NCBI GenBank assembly: GCA_024226935.1
Contig: JAAELK010000279.1
Location: 1-38,608, forward strand
Direction: 5' to 3'
Origin: Desulfobacteraceae bacterium
GTDB lineage: Bacteria; Desulfobacterota; Desulfobacteria; Desulfobacterales; Desulfobacteraceae
Length of the DNA stretch: 38,608 nt
Positions within the stretch are counted from its first letter, which is position 1. Each line of letters opens with the position of its first letter. This document shows positions 1 through 8,665 of this stretch, in pieces. The translations under genes were made by a program, and so were the position numbers. The notes under the pieces are model-generated. The model saw only the letters and a list, made by a program, of their open reading frames with translations, was not told where the DNA came from and ran no database searches.

Positions 1-20
1 AGGATTCGGTCATTTTCGCT

Positions 21-49
21 TCTCAAGCAGTCAGGACGACTGCTTGAGA
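21..49. repeat. 12-bp perfect inverted repeat
   Basis: TCTCAAGCAGTC (21-32) and GACTGCTTGAGA (38-49) are perfect reverse complements separated by five bases. The next bases, TTTAGCGC, are not a clear terminator tail, so the role is open: a terminator of a gene outside the window, or a mobile-element remnant. Confidence 0.6.
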
Positions 50-174
50 TTTAGCGCAATCCCCCTGCCTTTCCGCGGCTGGGTTGAGACGAAGTAACTG
101 AAAATCGAATAATACATAAAAAGTTACATGCGATTGCCCTGGGTTTTCCCCAGCAATTCTCAGTCACACCTAAT

Positions 175-228
175 CCAGAACAGCATCATTTAGAAATGAT
201 GGACAAAAATAGCTAAGACCTGTTCTGG
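175..228. repeat. Nested inverted repeats
   Basis: An outer pair, CCAGAACAG (175-183) and CTGTTCTGG (220-228), encloses an inner perfect pair, CATCATTT (184-191) and AAATGATG (194-201), with a two-base loop. The outer left arm abuts the inner stem directly, so the RNA could form a long imperfect stem. Function unknown. Confidence 0.55.
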
Positions 229-303
229 TCAGGTTACATACACCCTCTGGATTTGAATCTGTTTGAATAAGGGCAGGCGTGTGAGTATCATGGTGGCGCA
301 CAA

Positions 304-660
304 TCAGGTGGACCTATGATTTTTTTTTAACATTGTCTCCCAACTTTTAAAAGTAACTTTACCGGCATTGATTTCACAATCTTGTTTTTTAGAACCATCT
401 TTGTTTTGAATCGGTTCAGGTGCAAGTGATAATACCTGTTTCATGTCTGGATAAACGATGGCGGCCTGAAGAATTTGATGAGGATATCGAATTTTTCCCC
501 TGGTCTTTTTTTGAAGACACCCTGAACGCAAACGGGAATAAGATACTTACCGTTGAGGAACTGGTATAATTCAAGTTGTTTTGCCCTTTTGAAATTGAAA
601 CAGGTAATCAGAGAAAATTGCCGCAAGTTCCTCAGTTGGTGCCTAATCCAAAATGTCCCA
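304..660 (-). pseudogene. Decayed transposase fragment
   Basis: Fragments of one protein appear in different minus-strand frames. Near 626-560 the reading gives FNFKRAKQLELYQFLNGKYL; in a shifted frame near 650-600 it gives EELAAIFSDYLFQFQKGKTT. After a further frame change and an apparent deletion, 531-304 gives PHQILQAAIVYP, PLAPEP-like LSLAPEPIQN and KKQDCEINAGK. These strings resemble the central part of a DDE-type transposase family common in sulfate-reducing Deltaproteobacteria, in which a histidine-rich HQILQAAIVHP segment is followed by LAPEPIQ and QDCEINAGKR. That family assignment is from memory, not a search. Both termini are missing and at least two frameshifts are present, so the gene is dead. 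No clear terminal inverted repeats or target duplication were found. Confidence 0.6.
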
Positions 661-828
661 AAGCTGAGTCTTTTTGGGAATAGATTCTATATTGAACATG
701 GTTTTTAGATTGTTACAATTACAGCTTTTTTGCAAACTCAATGAGTTTGTCTGCATCACAAGCCCCATGAACAAGGAACTATTCTATTTTTAGACCAGAA
801 ATCCGTTAATTAAAATTATACTGCAGGG

Positions 829-1512
829 TCAGAAAAAATGATTCCACCCGGGGTTCCACCAAAGTTTTATCAGTTCTAGTGCCAAGTGTCGCATTAATCT
901 CAGTTTCTTCATACCTTGTCCGCTCATAGCCCATTTTTGCCGTAAATTTCGGGGTAATATCATAGGAAATCCTACCCCCAGTGTATACCCAAAAAGGTTT
1001 CTATTGACGTTGTAGGTCGTTGATGTAGGGGACGATTTAGCAAAATCAAAGTCCCCAGATGATAGACCAAGCTTAGCAAAAACAGAAACTCCTTTGTACA
1101 CATAAACACCAGGCAACAGCTCAATGCCCAATGCGTGATTTATGGCACTGGTATAACGACTTGATCCGGCGAACAATTCAAATTCGTCATCAAATGCATC
1201 AAAAAACACCTGACCACTGAGGTAAAATCGCTGATAGGGAAGTTTATAACCCACAAATAAGCCTCCCGCATTAGATGTGTACTTATCATCGAAACTAGAT
1301 TCTTCTGTGATAACACCACTGGATCGACGTGTGAATTGTGTCTGCATATCAATATCTTGATTACCGTACTTAAGCCCCACAAACACTTTACCAGAAGTAT
1401 CAATTCTAGCCTTTGTATTACCCTCGGCATAAACAACGTTAATCATGGATAGAAAACTTAAAAAAATAATTACACAAAAAACTAGATCTGCGACCCCAAT
1501 TTGACCTTTCAC
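829..1512 (-). CDS. Outer-membrane beta-barrel protein, C-terminus frameshifted
   Basis: The 227-residue reading starts at a GTG with a G-rich ribosome site (AGGGGGAT) a few bases upstream. Residues 1-30 are a signal peptide ending VVYA, with likely cleavage before EGN. The rest alternates polar and hydrophobic residues with strand-like segments (GLFVGYKLP, YLSGQVFFDAF, GVSVFAKLGLSSG), as in small OmpA/opacity-type barrels. After GYTLGVGF the frame turns into basic nonsense ending WNHFF. The alternative frame from about 970 downward instead gives ISYDITPKFTAKMGYERTRY and finishes ESFFLTLQYNFN with a stop at 806-808, exactly the expected final barrel strands. One base appears lost near 970-971. 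The intact gene would span 806-1512. Either this is a recent pseudogene or a sequencing error; the barrel as written would lack its closing strands. Confidence 0.75.
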   Translation of the reverse strand: MKGQIGVADLVFCVIIFLSFLSMINVVYAEGNTKARIDTSGKVFVGLKYGNQDIDMQTQFTRRSSGVITEESSFDDKYTSNAGGLFVGYKLPYQRFYLSGQVFFDAFDDEFELFAGSSRYTSAINHALGIELLPGVYVYKGVSVFAKLGLSSGDFDFAKSSPTSTTYNVNRNLFGYTLGVGFPMILPRNLRQKWAMSGQGMKKLRLMRHLALELIKLWWNPGWNHFF

Positions 1513-1562
1513 TGGATCCCCCTTGATGATTTCACCTGAATTTTCGACAAAAATATAGATCT

Positions 1563-1590
1563 GATGATAACTTATATTTTCCTTATCATC
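1563..1590. repeat. Inverted repeat upstream of barrel gene
   Basis: GATGATAA (1563-1570) and TTATCATC (1583-1590) are perfect reverse complements with a 12-base spacer, about 50 bases before the barrel gene start. The position fits an operator or the base of a leader hairpin; no regulator can be named. Confidence 0.35.
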
Positions 1591-1721
1591 TGAATTCCGA
1601 CTTGTAAACCCTAATGTTTAACCCCAAATCCACCGCCTATTTGTTCATGGAACGATCCAAAACTAAATCTGGGAATTTAGCTTTCAAGGCATGAAAAAAG
1701 GCTGTCCGAACAAGAAAAAAT

Positions 1722-3878
1722 TCAGGAAAGATTATGAATAACCTTTATTAACATCTTAAAAAGCACGTTTCGGTTTACCGGTTTTGATATATAAGCATTC
1801 ATTCCAGCTGAAAGGCATTTTTCATCGTCACCCTTGAGGGCATTGGCTGTCATTGCAATAATTGGAAGATTTGTATGGGCGGGATTTTTACGAATAATAT
1901 GGGTTGCTTCATATCCATCCATTACAGGCATCTGGATATCCATTAAAACAGCATCAAAATGGTCACCAATCAGTGCTTCAACAGCCTTTTTACCATTATC
2001 AGCCAGAGTAACCACAATTCCTGCTTTTTCTAATATGGCACGTGTTAATATCTGATTTATCTGGTTATCTTCCGCCACAAGAATATGCAACCCTGAAAGT
2101 GGTGCTCCATTCAACTCAATTTCCATTTTCCCGGGTTGATAACTTACTTGCGCTACCGGCTCTTTTTCACCAAGAAGAAGAAAAACAGCATTAACTAATG
2201 ATTCAGGATAAACAGGTTTAGTTATATATACATCCACTAAAGATGATTCCCTGTTAATTTTGGAATTAACCCCAAGGTCAGTCGAAATAATCATCGGCAT
2301 ATCCGGCCCGACTGTTTTTCGTATTCTCCGGATCTGTCCGGTATCCGGCCCACTTGACAGGGCTTGGTCAAAGAGTATCATATCAATACTACCCCGGTTT
2401 TTTTCCAAAAATTTTTCGACTATATTGCTCTTTGCAACTTCCACGGGTATCATGGAAAGTAATGTCAAAATTTTTTTCATTGCAGTTCTAAATTGATTGC
2501 ACTCACCAATGATCAGTATTCTCAACCCCGAAACTATTTTTTTAATTAAATTTATGTCAAGTATGAAGTCATTGGTATTTTTTTGCAGATTTACGGTAAA
2601 ATCAAACAAAGCACCTTGACCAAATGTACTGACTACATGGATTTCACCATTCATCATTTCAACCAGTCGTTTACTGATTGTTAACCCAAGCCCGCTACCA
2701 CCGAATTTTCGTGTGGTTTCAGCATCTGCCTGGGAAAAGGGTGAAAAAAGTTTTTTCACGGTATCCGGACGAATACCAATACCGGTATCTTTAACCATGA
2801 ATTGCAGGGAAATGATATCACTGTGACCTGTTTCAGAAATCTTCTCCAACAGCGGAGATCTCTCGGCTGTAATAGTGACAACCCCACTATTTTCCGTAAA
2901 CTTCACAGAGTTTCCAATCAGATTTGTCAATACCTGCTGAAGACGTAACGGGTCACCAACATATGATTTTGGCAAACCCGGATCAATATCGATAATCAAA
3001 TCTATCTTTTTTTCAACCGTCGTGGAAACAAATAGATTTATTGCACTTCTCATGACATCCATGAGATCAAAAGGAATACTTTCCAGATCCATTTTATCTG
3101 CTTCAATTTTAGAAAAATCCAGAATATCATTGATAAGTCCAAGAAGAGCGTAACCAGATGTATGAATGATTTCCAGATAATTTTTCACGGAAGCATTTTC
3201 AACCTGATCAAGTGCAAGATCGACTGCCGCAAGGACTCCATTCATTGGTGTTCGTATCTCATGGCTCATATTTGCCAGAAATCTACTTTTTGATTCATTG
3301 GCTGATTCCGCCTGCTTTTTTGCAGCCTGTAATTCTGAATTTGCCGCCCTGAGCTCCGCAGTCCTTTTTTGTACTGTTATCTCAAGCTGCTCAGAATATT
3401 CGCCCAGTTTTTTCTTTGAAAGTTCTAATTCCTTTGTTCGTGTATACACCTGGGCCTCAAGGTGTTCCTGATAGGCTATATTTTCACGAAGAAGCCGCAC
3501 TCTTTCAAGGGCCTTGTCAACGGCATGGGCAAGTATGGAAAGATCCGTCACCGGTTTAATAAGATAATCCCAGGCACCTAACCTCAAGGCTTCCACAACA
3601 TCAGAGATAAGACTTGCACCTGAAATCACAATAATCGGTGTATCATAACCCCGTTTCGTACATTGCCTGAGTAGTTCGATACCGTCCATTTCCGGCATTC
3701 TTAAATCTGATAACACGAGATCCGGTTTTTCTTTTTCAATATAATCAAGGCCAATTCTCCCGTTTTCAGCTGTGACTACGATATAACCTCTATCTTCAAG
3801 ATAATAGGCAAAATTTTGCCGGATGACTTCTTCATCATCAACGACTAGGATTTTATTATACATTTCAGCTTTACCCAT
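1722..3878 (-). CDS. Hybrid sensor histidine kinase with three receiver domains
   Basis: The 718-residue protein has no membrane segment, so it is cytoplasmic. An N-terminal receiver (about 8-125) has the DD pair at 14-15, phosphoacceptor D58 and K108. A coiled coil (125-195) leads to the HisKA domain with H206 in a [10 protein letters not shown] box. The HATPase domain (about 305-435) has N323, DTGIG and GGSGLGL. A second receiver (about 451-570) keeps D504 and K554 but lacks the acidic pair (IIGECN), so it is partly degenerate. The third receiver (597-718) is complete, with ED pair 603-604, D647 and K699. This layout resembles BarA/TorS-type relays but with an input receiver and no visible Hpt domain, so an Hpt protein must act in trans. 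The first ATG was chosen because of an AGGG upstream; a second ATG five codons later is possible. It stands alone, and no partner gene is adjacent. Confidence 0.9.
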   Translation of the reverse strand: MGKAEMYNKILVVDDEEVIRQNFAYYLEDRGYIVVTAENGRIGLDYIEKEKPDLVLSDLRMPEMDGIELLRQCTKRGYDTPIIVISGASLISDVVEALRLGAWDYLIKPVTDLSILAHAVDKALERVRLLRENIAYQEHLEAQVYTRTKELELSKKKLGEYSEQLEITVQKRTAELRAANSELQAAKKQAESANESKSRFLANMSHEIRTPMNGVLAAVDLALDQVENASVKNYLEIIHTSGYALLGLINDILDFSKIEADKMDLESIPFDLMDVMRSAINLFVSTTVEKKIDLIIDIDPGLPKSYVGDPLRLQQVLTNLIGNSVKFTENSGVVTITAERSPLLEKISETGHSDIISLQFMVKDTGIGIRPDTVKKLFSPFSQADAETTRKFGGSGLGLTISKRLVEMMNGEIHVVSTFGQGALFDFTVNLQKNTNDFILDINLIKKIVSGLRILIIGECNQFRTAMKKILTLLSMIPVEVAKSNIVEKFLEKNRGSIDMILFDQALSSGPDTGQIRRIRKTVGPDMPMIISTDLGVNSKINRESSLVDVYITKPVYPESLVNAVFLLLGEKEPVAQVSYQPGKMEIELNGAPLSGLHILVAEDNQINQILTRAILEKAGIVVTLADNGKKAVEALIGDHFDAVLMDIQMPVMDGYEATHIIRKNPAHTNLPIIAMTANALKGDDEKCLSAGMNAYISKPVNRNVLFKMLIKVIHNLS

Positions 3879-4242
3879 TGGCTACCCTGATTCATTCGTT
3901 ACTGACCTTAAAGAAATATTTTAAACGCATGTAAATGACGGGTTGGTAAAAAGTGAGTAATTACAACGTATTGTTTTCATAACATACCATTTGCCGGAGA
4001 TTGTGTCTACCACAAAGCTCAACTCACTCCAATTAACATCGGATGATATTTTACTCCCACAGTTTTTATTATTTTTAACCAAAAAAGAATGCGATAAATA
4101 AAAAAACAAATAGAATTAATTTGACATATAAACCCCTTTTAAATAAAAAGCATATAATGCACAAATTATCCTATTCTTACTATAAACAAATATATGATTC
4201 CCATTATCATAGTTCAGACATCATAAAGCCAAGGAGTTAGTT
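3879..4242. other. Divergent intergenic region, kinase/galU
   Basis: This AT-rich gap separates the hybrid kinase from galU. It should carry both promoters. A 62-codon minus-strand reading frame at 3921-4109 has no good ribosome site or recognisable motif and is not called. A TTGACA box at 4121 is the only promoter-like element seen. Confidence 0.5.
4121..4149 (+). promoter_or_regulatory. Possible sigma-70 promoter of galU
   Basis: TTGACA (4121-4126) is followed after 17 bases by TAAAAA (4144-4149), a weak -10. A perfect TATAAT lies at 4153-4158 but is 26 bases from the -35 box, too far for a standard pair. Predicted only. Confidence 0.3.
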
Positions 4243-5115
4243 ATGAAAATTAAAAAAGCAGTTTTCCCGGTGGCAGGACTTGGCACCCGATTTATCCCCG
4301 CCACAAAAGCCATGGCCAAGGAGATGCTTCCCGTGGTTGACAAGCCGCTTATTCAATATGCTGTAGAAGAAGCCTTCGATGCCGGAATCGAACAAATCAT
4401 TTTTGTAACCGGCAGGGGTAAAAAAGCCCTGGAAGATCATTTTGATCGATGTTTTGAAGTTGAATTGACTCTTCAAAACAAGGGTAAAAAAGATCTGCTC
4501 AAGCAGATTCAGGAGTTGGTCCCCAAAACCGGAACCATTGTATATACACGGCAAAATGAACCCCTGGGATTGGGCCATGCTATCTGGTGTGCCAGGGATA
4601 TTGTGGGAGATGAACCCTTTGCCGTCCTCCTTGCAGACGATTTGATCCAAACCAATAAACCCGTATTGACTGAAATGGTAAAAAAATTCGACCGATTCCG
4701 TGCCTCCATTGCAGCGGTCATGGAAGTGGAGAAAGACCAAACCGATAAATATGGTATTTTAGATGCCTCGCAATTAGAAAAAAATATTTTCCGGATTAAC
4801 GATATGGTGGAAAAACCTGCCCCTAAAGATGCTCCTTCAAACCTTGCCATCGTTGGACGATATATTCTTACACCCACTATTTTCAAACATCTGGGCAAAA
4901 AGAAAACAGGTGCGGGCGGAGAAATCCAACTCACAGATGCCATGAAATCGCTACTTAAAGAACAACCCGTATTTGGATATAAATTTGAGGGAACCAGATT
5001 TGATTGCGGAGACAAGGCAGGATTTCAAATGGCCAATCTGGCCTTCGCCTTAGAACGCCCGGATATGAGAGATAAACTGATCCACTTTATCAAGGAAATC
5101 CAAAAAGACTTTTAA
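4243..5115 (+). CDS. galU: UTP--glucose-1-phosphate uridylyltransferase
   Basis: This enzyme makes UDP-glucose from UTP and glucose-1-phosphate for lipopolysaccharide, capsule and other glycans. The 290-residue length is typical of bacterial GalU. The N-terminal nucleotide-binding signature is AVFPVAGLGTRFIPATKA, followed by KEMLPVVDKPLIQYAVEEA. Further family hallmarks are LGLGHAIWCAR, AVLLADDLI, VEKP and the C-terminal GTRFDCGDK. An AAGGAG ribosome site lies a few bases before the ATG. The 3' end overlaps the stop of the convergent transglycosylase gene by four bases, and no terminator is visible between them. Identification is secure. Confidence 0.96.
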   Translation: MKIKKAVFPVAGLGTRFIPATKAMAKEMLPVVDKPLIQYAVEEAFDAGIEQIIFVTGRGKKALEDHFDRCFEVELTLQNKGKKDLLKQIQELVPKTGTIVYTRQNEPLGLGHAIWCARDIVGDEPFAVLLADDLIQTNKPVLTEMVKKFDRFRASIAAVMEVEKDQTDKYGILDASQLEKNIFRINDMVEKPAPKDAPSNLAIVGRYILTPTIFKHLGKKKTGAGGEIQLTDAMKSLLKEQPVFGYKFEGTRFDCGDKAGFQMANLAFALERPDMRDKLIHFIKEIQKDF

Positions 5116-5747
5116 AAATTTTTATACCGGTTATACAGAATTATAACCTTTTGTACATAGGTCATGGTTTCCTTGTAAGGAGGAATCCTTCCATATTTAT
5201 CCACTGCCTCTGGTCCTGCGTTGTAGGCGGCAAGTGCCAGGGGCAGTTTGTCATCATATCGGTTTAAAAGATGTTTCAAATACCTTGTCCCCCCCATTAT
5301 ATTCTGGAGGGGATCAAAGGGGTCTGATACAGACAGAGTCTCATAATTATCCGGCATAATCTGCATCAGCCCCTTGGCCCCTTTTTTTGAGACCGCCCGG
5401 CGGTTAAAGCCTGATTCAGTTTGAATCACTGCCTTGATCAGGGAGAACTCAACCCCGTATTCTGCCTGGGCTTTTTGAATAATGACATCATAGGTCTGTA
5501 AAACAGCATCGGCACTGATACCCATCGATTCTTCCCTGATATACAATATATAATCCGATGAGGTGGGAATATTGGTGTAGTGAAGAATCCCCTCACTATT
5601 AATATACCTGTAGATATCCGCCCGGGAAAAATCAATAGGAAAACACACCAGAAGGAAAATCACCAGGAAAGTTACCGGAAAAAGAACCGAGTCCTCTCCA
5701 TCAGCGGCATAAAAATCATCTTTAATTATATCTATTTTTCTTTTCAA
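5112..5747 (-). CDS. Lytic transglycosylase (SLT domain) with DUF4124-like N-terminus
   Basis: The 211-residue protein has one hydrophobic segment (about 21-40), an uncleaved anchor or signal peptide, then a short DUF4124-like motif (IYRYINSEGILHYTN, 45-59). The SLT goose-lysozyme-like domain spans about 85-205. It has catalytic E111 in QTESGFN, then KKGAKGLMQIMP and LALAAYNAGPEAV. Such enzymes cleave the murein glycan strand, forming 1,6-anhydro products in the periplasm. The start is TTG, supported by AAGGAG just upstream and by the absence of an in-frame ATG before the hydrophobic segment. The start lies inside the end of the upstream gene (26-base overlap), so the two are translationally coupled. 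Confidence 0.85.
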   Translation of the reverse strand: MKRKIDIIKDDFYAADGEDSVLFPVTFLVIFLLVCFPIDFSRADIYRYINSEGILHYTNIPTSSDYILYIREESMGISADAVLQTYDVIIQKAQAEYGVEFSLIKAVIQTESGFNRRAVSKKGAKGLMQIMPDNYETLSVSDPFDPLQNIMGGTRYLKHLLNRYDDKLPLALAAYNAGPEAVDKYGRIPPYKETMTYVQKVIILYNRYKNF

Positions 5748-6111
5748 TCCTCTCCTTGTATTCCTTCAAGATCATTTTTTCCGGAAATATAGGCCTGGAG
5801 ATATACGGCACCACATTTTTTAAAAAAGTTTCAACCAAGGCTTCAAAAATCCGGTCCTTTTCAGCGGTCATAATCATGTTTCGCTCACTCTTGTATTCGT
5901 AGGGGATAGTATCCCCCAGTGTTTCCAGGATATCGACAAACTGGGTGTCAGATATTTCCTGGGAAACAAAAAGATTTTTTTTAACTCGAATTTGCATCCT
6001 TGCTCCCATGATCACCACATGGGCATCTGCCCCGATTTGCCTGGAATCATCACGAATTTCTAGAATATGATTATTTGCAAGTTCAATGGTTTTGAATATT
6101 GTATCGTTCAT
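5722..6111 (-). CDS. Conserved-looking protein of unknown function, coupled to transglycosylase
   Basis: About 129 residues from the ATG (MNDTIFKTIELANN); a GTG five codons earlier is possible, but the GGAAAG stretch is better placed for the ATG. No signal peptide or membrane segment is seen. The first half is strand-rich (HILEIRDDSRQI, AHVVIMGARMQIRVKK), the second half helical with a charged C-terminus (KEYKERIEKK). It is not recognised. The 26-base overlap with the transglycosylase start implies one transcript and a possible shared role, for example cell-envelope remodelling, but this is inference only. Confidence 0.6.
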   Translation of the reverse strand: MNDTIFKTIELANNHILEIRDDSRQIGADAHVVIMGARMQIRVKKNLFVSQEISDTQFVDILETLGDTIPYEYKSERNMIMTAEKDRIFEALVETFLKNVVPYISRPIFPEKMILKEYKERIEKKNRYN

Positions 6112-6308
6112 TTTCTTCTTTCCCACGACCCGGATGATTGTTTCTTCCTATTGGGCCAGTTTTTTTCAATTTCGTCAATAAAAAAGGCTTGTTGCCACGT
6201 TTAACTGGTGCCATATATGCGGCTTTTTTTGACATAAGTCAAACAAAGAATAGCCATGACCCAAAAGGCTTTGGAATGAATATAAAAATCTGTAATATGA
6301 TTATTTAT

Positions 6309-6342
6309 ATTTTAATTAAGATAATTTCCTCTTAATTAAAAT
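6309..6342. repeat. 13-bp perfect AT-rich inverted repeat
   Basis: ATTTTAATTAAGA (6309-6321) and TCTTAATTAAAAT (6330-6342) are perfect reverse complements around an eight-base loop. Each arm contains TTAATTAA. The repeat lies 57 bases before the start of the degenerate GGDEF gene, a good place for an operator dyad. The rest of the gap 6112-6398 shows nothing else; a 65-codon frame at 6138 lacks support. Confidence 0.5.
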
Positions 6343-6398
6343 AGATGGTTCTGATAAAGAATACTTAAGAATCAATTCCATAAAAAAGGGGAAAAGCA

Positions 6399-8054
6399 AT
6401 GAAAATGAATAAAAACCAATTGCTTGTCATCGCATCAGACGCTTCCGCCCACACTATTTCAAAGGCCATGACCAATATTTTTGGACTCGAAATGATAAGG
6501 TCCTATTCTGATACAGAGGCCATTGAATTAATAATAACCACTACCTTTGTCGGAATACTCCTGGAAGATGATCTCTCCAATATAACCCCCTTAAAGATAG
6601 CCGCAAGACTCTCAAGCCATGAAAATTCAAAAGTGACACCCCTGATGTTTATTACCAACTCTCTAACTTCCATGGATCCGCTTATATCCTTTCCTTCATT
6701 GCTCATGGATTTTATCGCAAAACCTCTTGAACCTGGAATTTTAGAAGCAAAAATTAAAATTTTTTTTGAACTTTACAAAAATAAAACCGCTGTGGCCCAA
6801 AGCATTAGTGAGCTGGACCGTATCTATGAGAAAATAATAGATTTCCAAAGGATCTCCTTTAAAGAGCAGGACCTGAGAAAAAAAATAACAAATTTTTCAT
6901 CGGCCTTTACCAACCAGATGCATTCTCCGCTAAAAGAGATACAAGCCGGGATATATCAACTGCAAAAAAGCCTGGATCTTTCCCCCCAGTCCGGCCAGGC
7001 AATAAACCATATCCGAAATGCCACCCAACAGATTACCAATATAACAAAAAAAGCATCCTCCCTCATGCGTATTGCCCCCAGACGGTTAGCCCACCTGATC
7101 GACGATACCGGGGCGCAAAGGCCATGTTATATTCTCTATGTGAACGGGTCCAAAGATGAATTTGAAATTTTGCGGCACTATATCAAAGGGGCCCTCGACT
7201 GTGTTTTACATCAGGCTTCAACCATTGCCCAGGCAAAAAAAATCATCTCCGCCCAGAATCTGGATATCCTCTTCATCAATCATCGACTCTCCGATGGCAC
7301 AGGATTTGATCTTTTATCAGATCTCAACCGGCTGAAATCTGATGTTCCGATTATATTTACCATGGATAGTTCCCAAAACAAATTAGGCGCAAAAGCTATT
7401 GTCCAGGGAGCGGATAATTTTTTTATAAAAGAAAAGATATCAACACGAAATATTCTGGCAATCCTCTGGGAAACCCTTGAAAAATCAAGACTGACAAAAG
7501 AAATCAAGGGTGCCAGAAAGAGAATCACCTTGATTTCCATACAGGATCATCTCACCTGTTTGTATAACAGGCAATACTTTGACCGGACCCTGAAAATAGA
7601 AATAGACCGGGCCCTGCGATACCAACTTCCCCTATCCATCTTGATTATAGATTTTGATAAATTTAAATCTCTGAACCAAACCCATGGATATGAGATTGGA
7701 GACCAAATTCTTAAAACCAGCGCCGTCCTGGTCCAATCCATGGCCAGAAATATAGATATAGTCTGCCGATACGAAAGTGATCAATTTACTATTGTACTTC
7801 CCAACACCGACCAGCAAGGTGCTAAAATTCTGGCACAAAGAATCCTGGAAGGAATCCGCAGATATGGATTTGAGACCGCCGGCAAAGCCTTTTATTTAAC
7901 GGTCAGTATCGGCTTAGCCACCTGCAGGGATGCCCCCTCCCCATATCAGGATCTGATCAAAGAAGCCACAAAGGCTTTAGACCTGGCAGTCCAACAAGGA
8001 GGCAACACCATCCGGCACTTGCCAGAAACAAAAAATAGCTCCAGCCGGTATTAA
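6399..8054 (+). CDS. Degenerate receiver-receiver-GGDEF protein, likely c-di-GMP receptor
   Basis: The 551-residue cytoplasmic protein has four parts. Residues 6-122 form a receiver-like fold with E56 at the phosphoacceptor position and K108. Residues 130-225 are helical and recall a histidine-kinase dimerisation domain (H175 in QMHSPLKEI), but no ATPase domain follows. Residues 242-360 are a second receiver with N294 in place of the phosphoacceptor Asp, yet K344 kept. Residues 375-545 are a GGDEF domain. It has the DHLTCLYNR entry motif and metal-binding D418 and D420. The signature GGDEF is replaced by ESDQF (459-463). The RxxD inhibitory-site motif RNID (450-453) lies exactly five residues upstream. 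Loss of the catalytic motif with a kept I-site is the pattern of c-di-GMP effectors rather than cyclases. A GGGG-containing purine stretch (AAAAAAGGGGAAAAGCA) lies before the ATG. No partner is adjacent. Confidence 0.82.
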   Translation: MKMNKNQLLVIASDASAHTISKAMTNIFGLEMIRSYSDTEAIELIITTTFVGILLEDDLSNITPLKIAARLSSHENSKVTPLMFITNSLTSMDPLISFPSLLMDFIAKPLEPGILEAKIKIFFELYKNKTAVAQSISELDRIYEKIIDFQRISFKEQDLRKKITNFSSAFTNQMHSPLKEIQAGIYQLQKSLDLSPQSGQAINHIRNATQQITNITKKASSLMRIAPRRLAHLIDDTGAQRPCYILYVNGSKDEFEILRHYIKGALDCVLHQASTIAQAKKIISAQNLDILFINHRLSDGTGFDLLSDLNRLKSDVPIIFTMDSSQNKLGAKAIVQGADNFFIKEKISTRNILAILWETLEKSRLTKEIKGARKRITLISIQDHLTCLYNRQYFDRTLKIEIDRALRYQLPLSILIIDFDKFKSLNQTHGYEIGDQILKTSAVLVQSMARNIDIVCRYESDQFTIVLPNTDQQGAKILAQRILEGIRRYGFETAGKAFYLTVSIGLATCRDAPSPYQDLIKEATKALDLAVQQGGNTIRHLPETKNSSSRY

Positions 8055-8152
8055 TACAACTTATAGAATCTATTACCTCCTATTCTTGTTCCCCTTGACG
8101 AAATACTCAATTTCCAATAGGGATAGGACAATTTAAATTTATGGAGATCCCC

Positions 8153-8614
8153 ATGGAAAATCTAATAAAAAAATATGATTTGGCACCCCACCCGGAAGGT
8201 GGATATTTTAAAGAAATATATCGGTCCTCTCAGGTTGTCCAATCCGGTATTGCATCGGAAACCAGGAATACCGTCACCCATATTTACTTTCTACTGGTCA
8301 AAGGACAGGTCAGTCGGTTCCACCGGGTGATCCACGATGAAATATGGAATTTTTATGAGGGTGCCCCCATTAAACTGATCCAATTTGATACAACAAAAAT
8401 AAAAGAAGATACCCTGGGGCCTGGTTGTAAAGAGTATGTTGGCATCGTACCCGGCAACACCTGGCAGGCTGCTGCCACAACCGGCCAGTACAGCCTCATG
8501 GGATGCACCGTGGCCCCGGGATTTGATTTTACCGATTTCTCATTTTTAAAGGATGATCCCGATGAACTTGAACGATTCAGGGCCATGCAAAGCGAGTATA
8601 CCCATTTTTTATAG
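8153..8614 (+). CDS. DUF985 / cupin_5 family protein
   Basis: About 153 residues of a single cupin barrel. Family hallmarks are LAPHPEGGYFKEIYRS near the N-terminus, THIYFLL, FHRVIHDEIWNFYEG (possible metal or ligand residues H57 and E63) and the C-terminal GCTVAPGFDFTDFSF. The family (yeast YML079w-like) binds small molecules, and its reaction is not established. The in-frame ATG four codons earlier is less likely: its own bases (ATGGAGATC) provide the GGAG ribosome site six bases before the chosen ATG. It is monocistronic between two short gaps; an eight-C run follows at 8632-8639. Confidence 0.88.
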   Translation: MENLIKKYDLAPHPEGGYFKEIYRSSQVVQSGIASETRNTVTHIYFLLVKGQVSRFHRVIHDEIWNFYEGAPIKLIQFDTTKIKEDTLGPGCKEYVGIVPGNTWQAAATTGQYSLMGCTVAPGFDFTDFSFLKDDPDELERFRAMQSEYTHFL

Positions 8615-8665
8615 CAAACCTGATATTTATCCCCCCCCGGAGAAGATAGCCCAAAAAGAGTTTCA

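Larger units (their letters stand above)
1..303. other. Gene-free, hairpin-rich stretch at window edge
   Basis: No coding sequence is supported here. The stretch holds three separate inverted repeats: 21-49, 133-158 (CTGGG/CCCAG core with ATTGC/GCAAT flanks around a TTTT loop, one bulged base) and the nested pair at 175-228. It adjoins a decayed transposase, so it may be the remains of a mobile element or of a structured non-coding element. None of the hairpins is followed by a good T run, so none is a convincing terminator. Confidence 0.5.

Noticed and set aside
718-771. Short minus-strand reading FLVHGACDADKLIEFAKKL between the barrel gene and the transposase relic
   Set aside because: Only about 18 codons with no start; could be a gene remnant but cannot be assigned.
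3921-4109. A 62-codon minus-strand frame in the kinase/galU gap
   Set aside because: No ribosome site or motif; sits where promoters are expected.
6138-6335. A 65-codon plus-strand frame before the GGDEF gene
   Set aside because: Low-complexity hydrophobic product, no ribosome site, and it overlaps the inverted repeat region.
8632-8639. Run of eight C residues after the DUF985 gene
   Set aside because: Lies in a gap without a start or ribosome site, so no functional reading.
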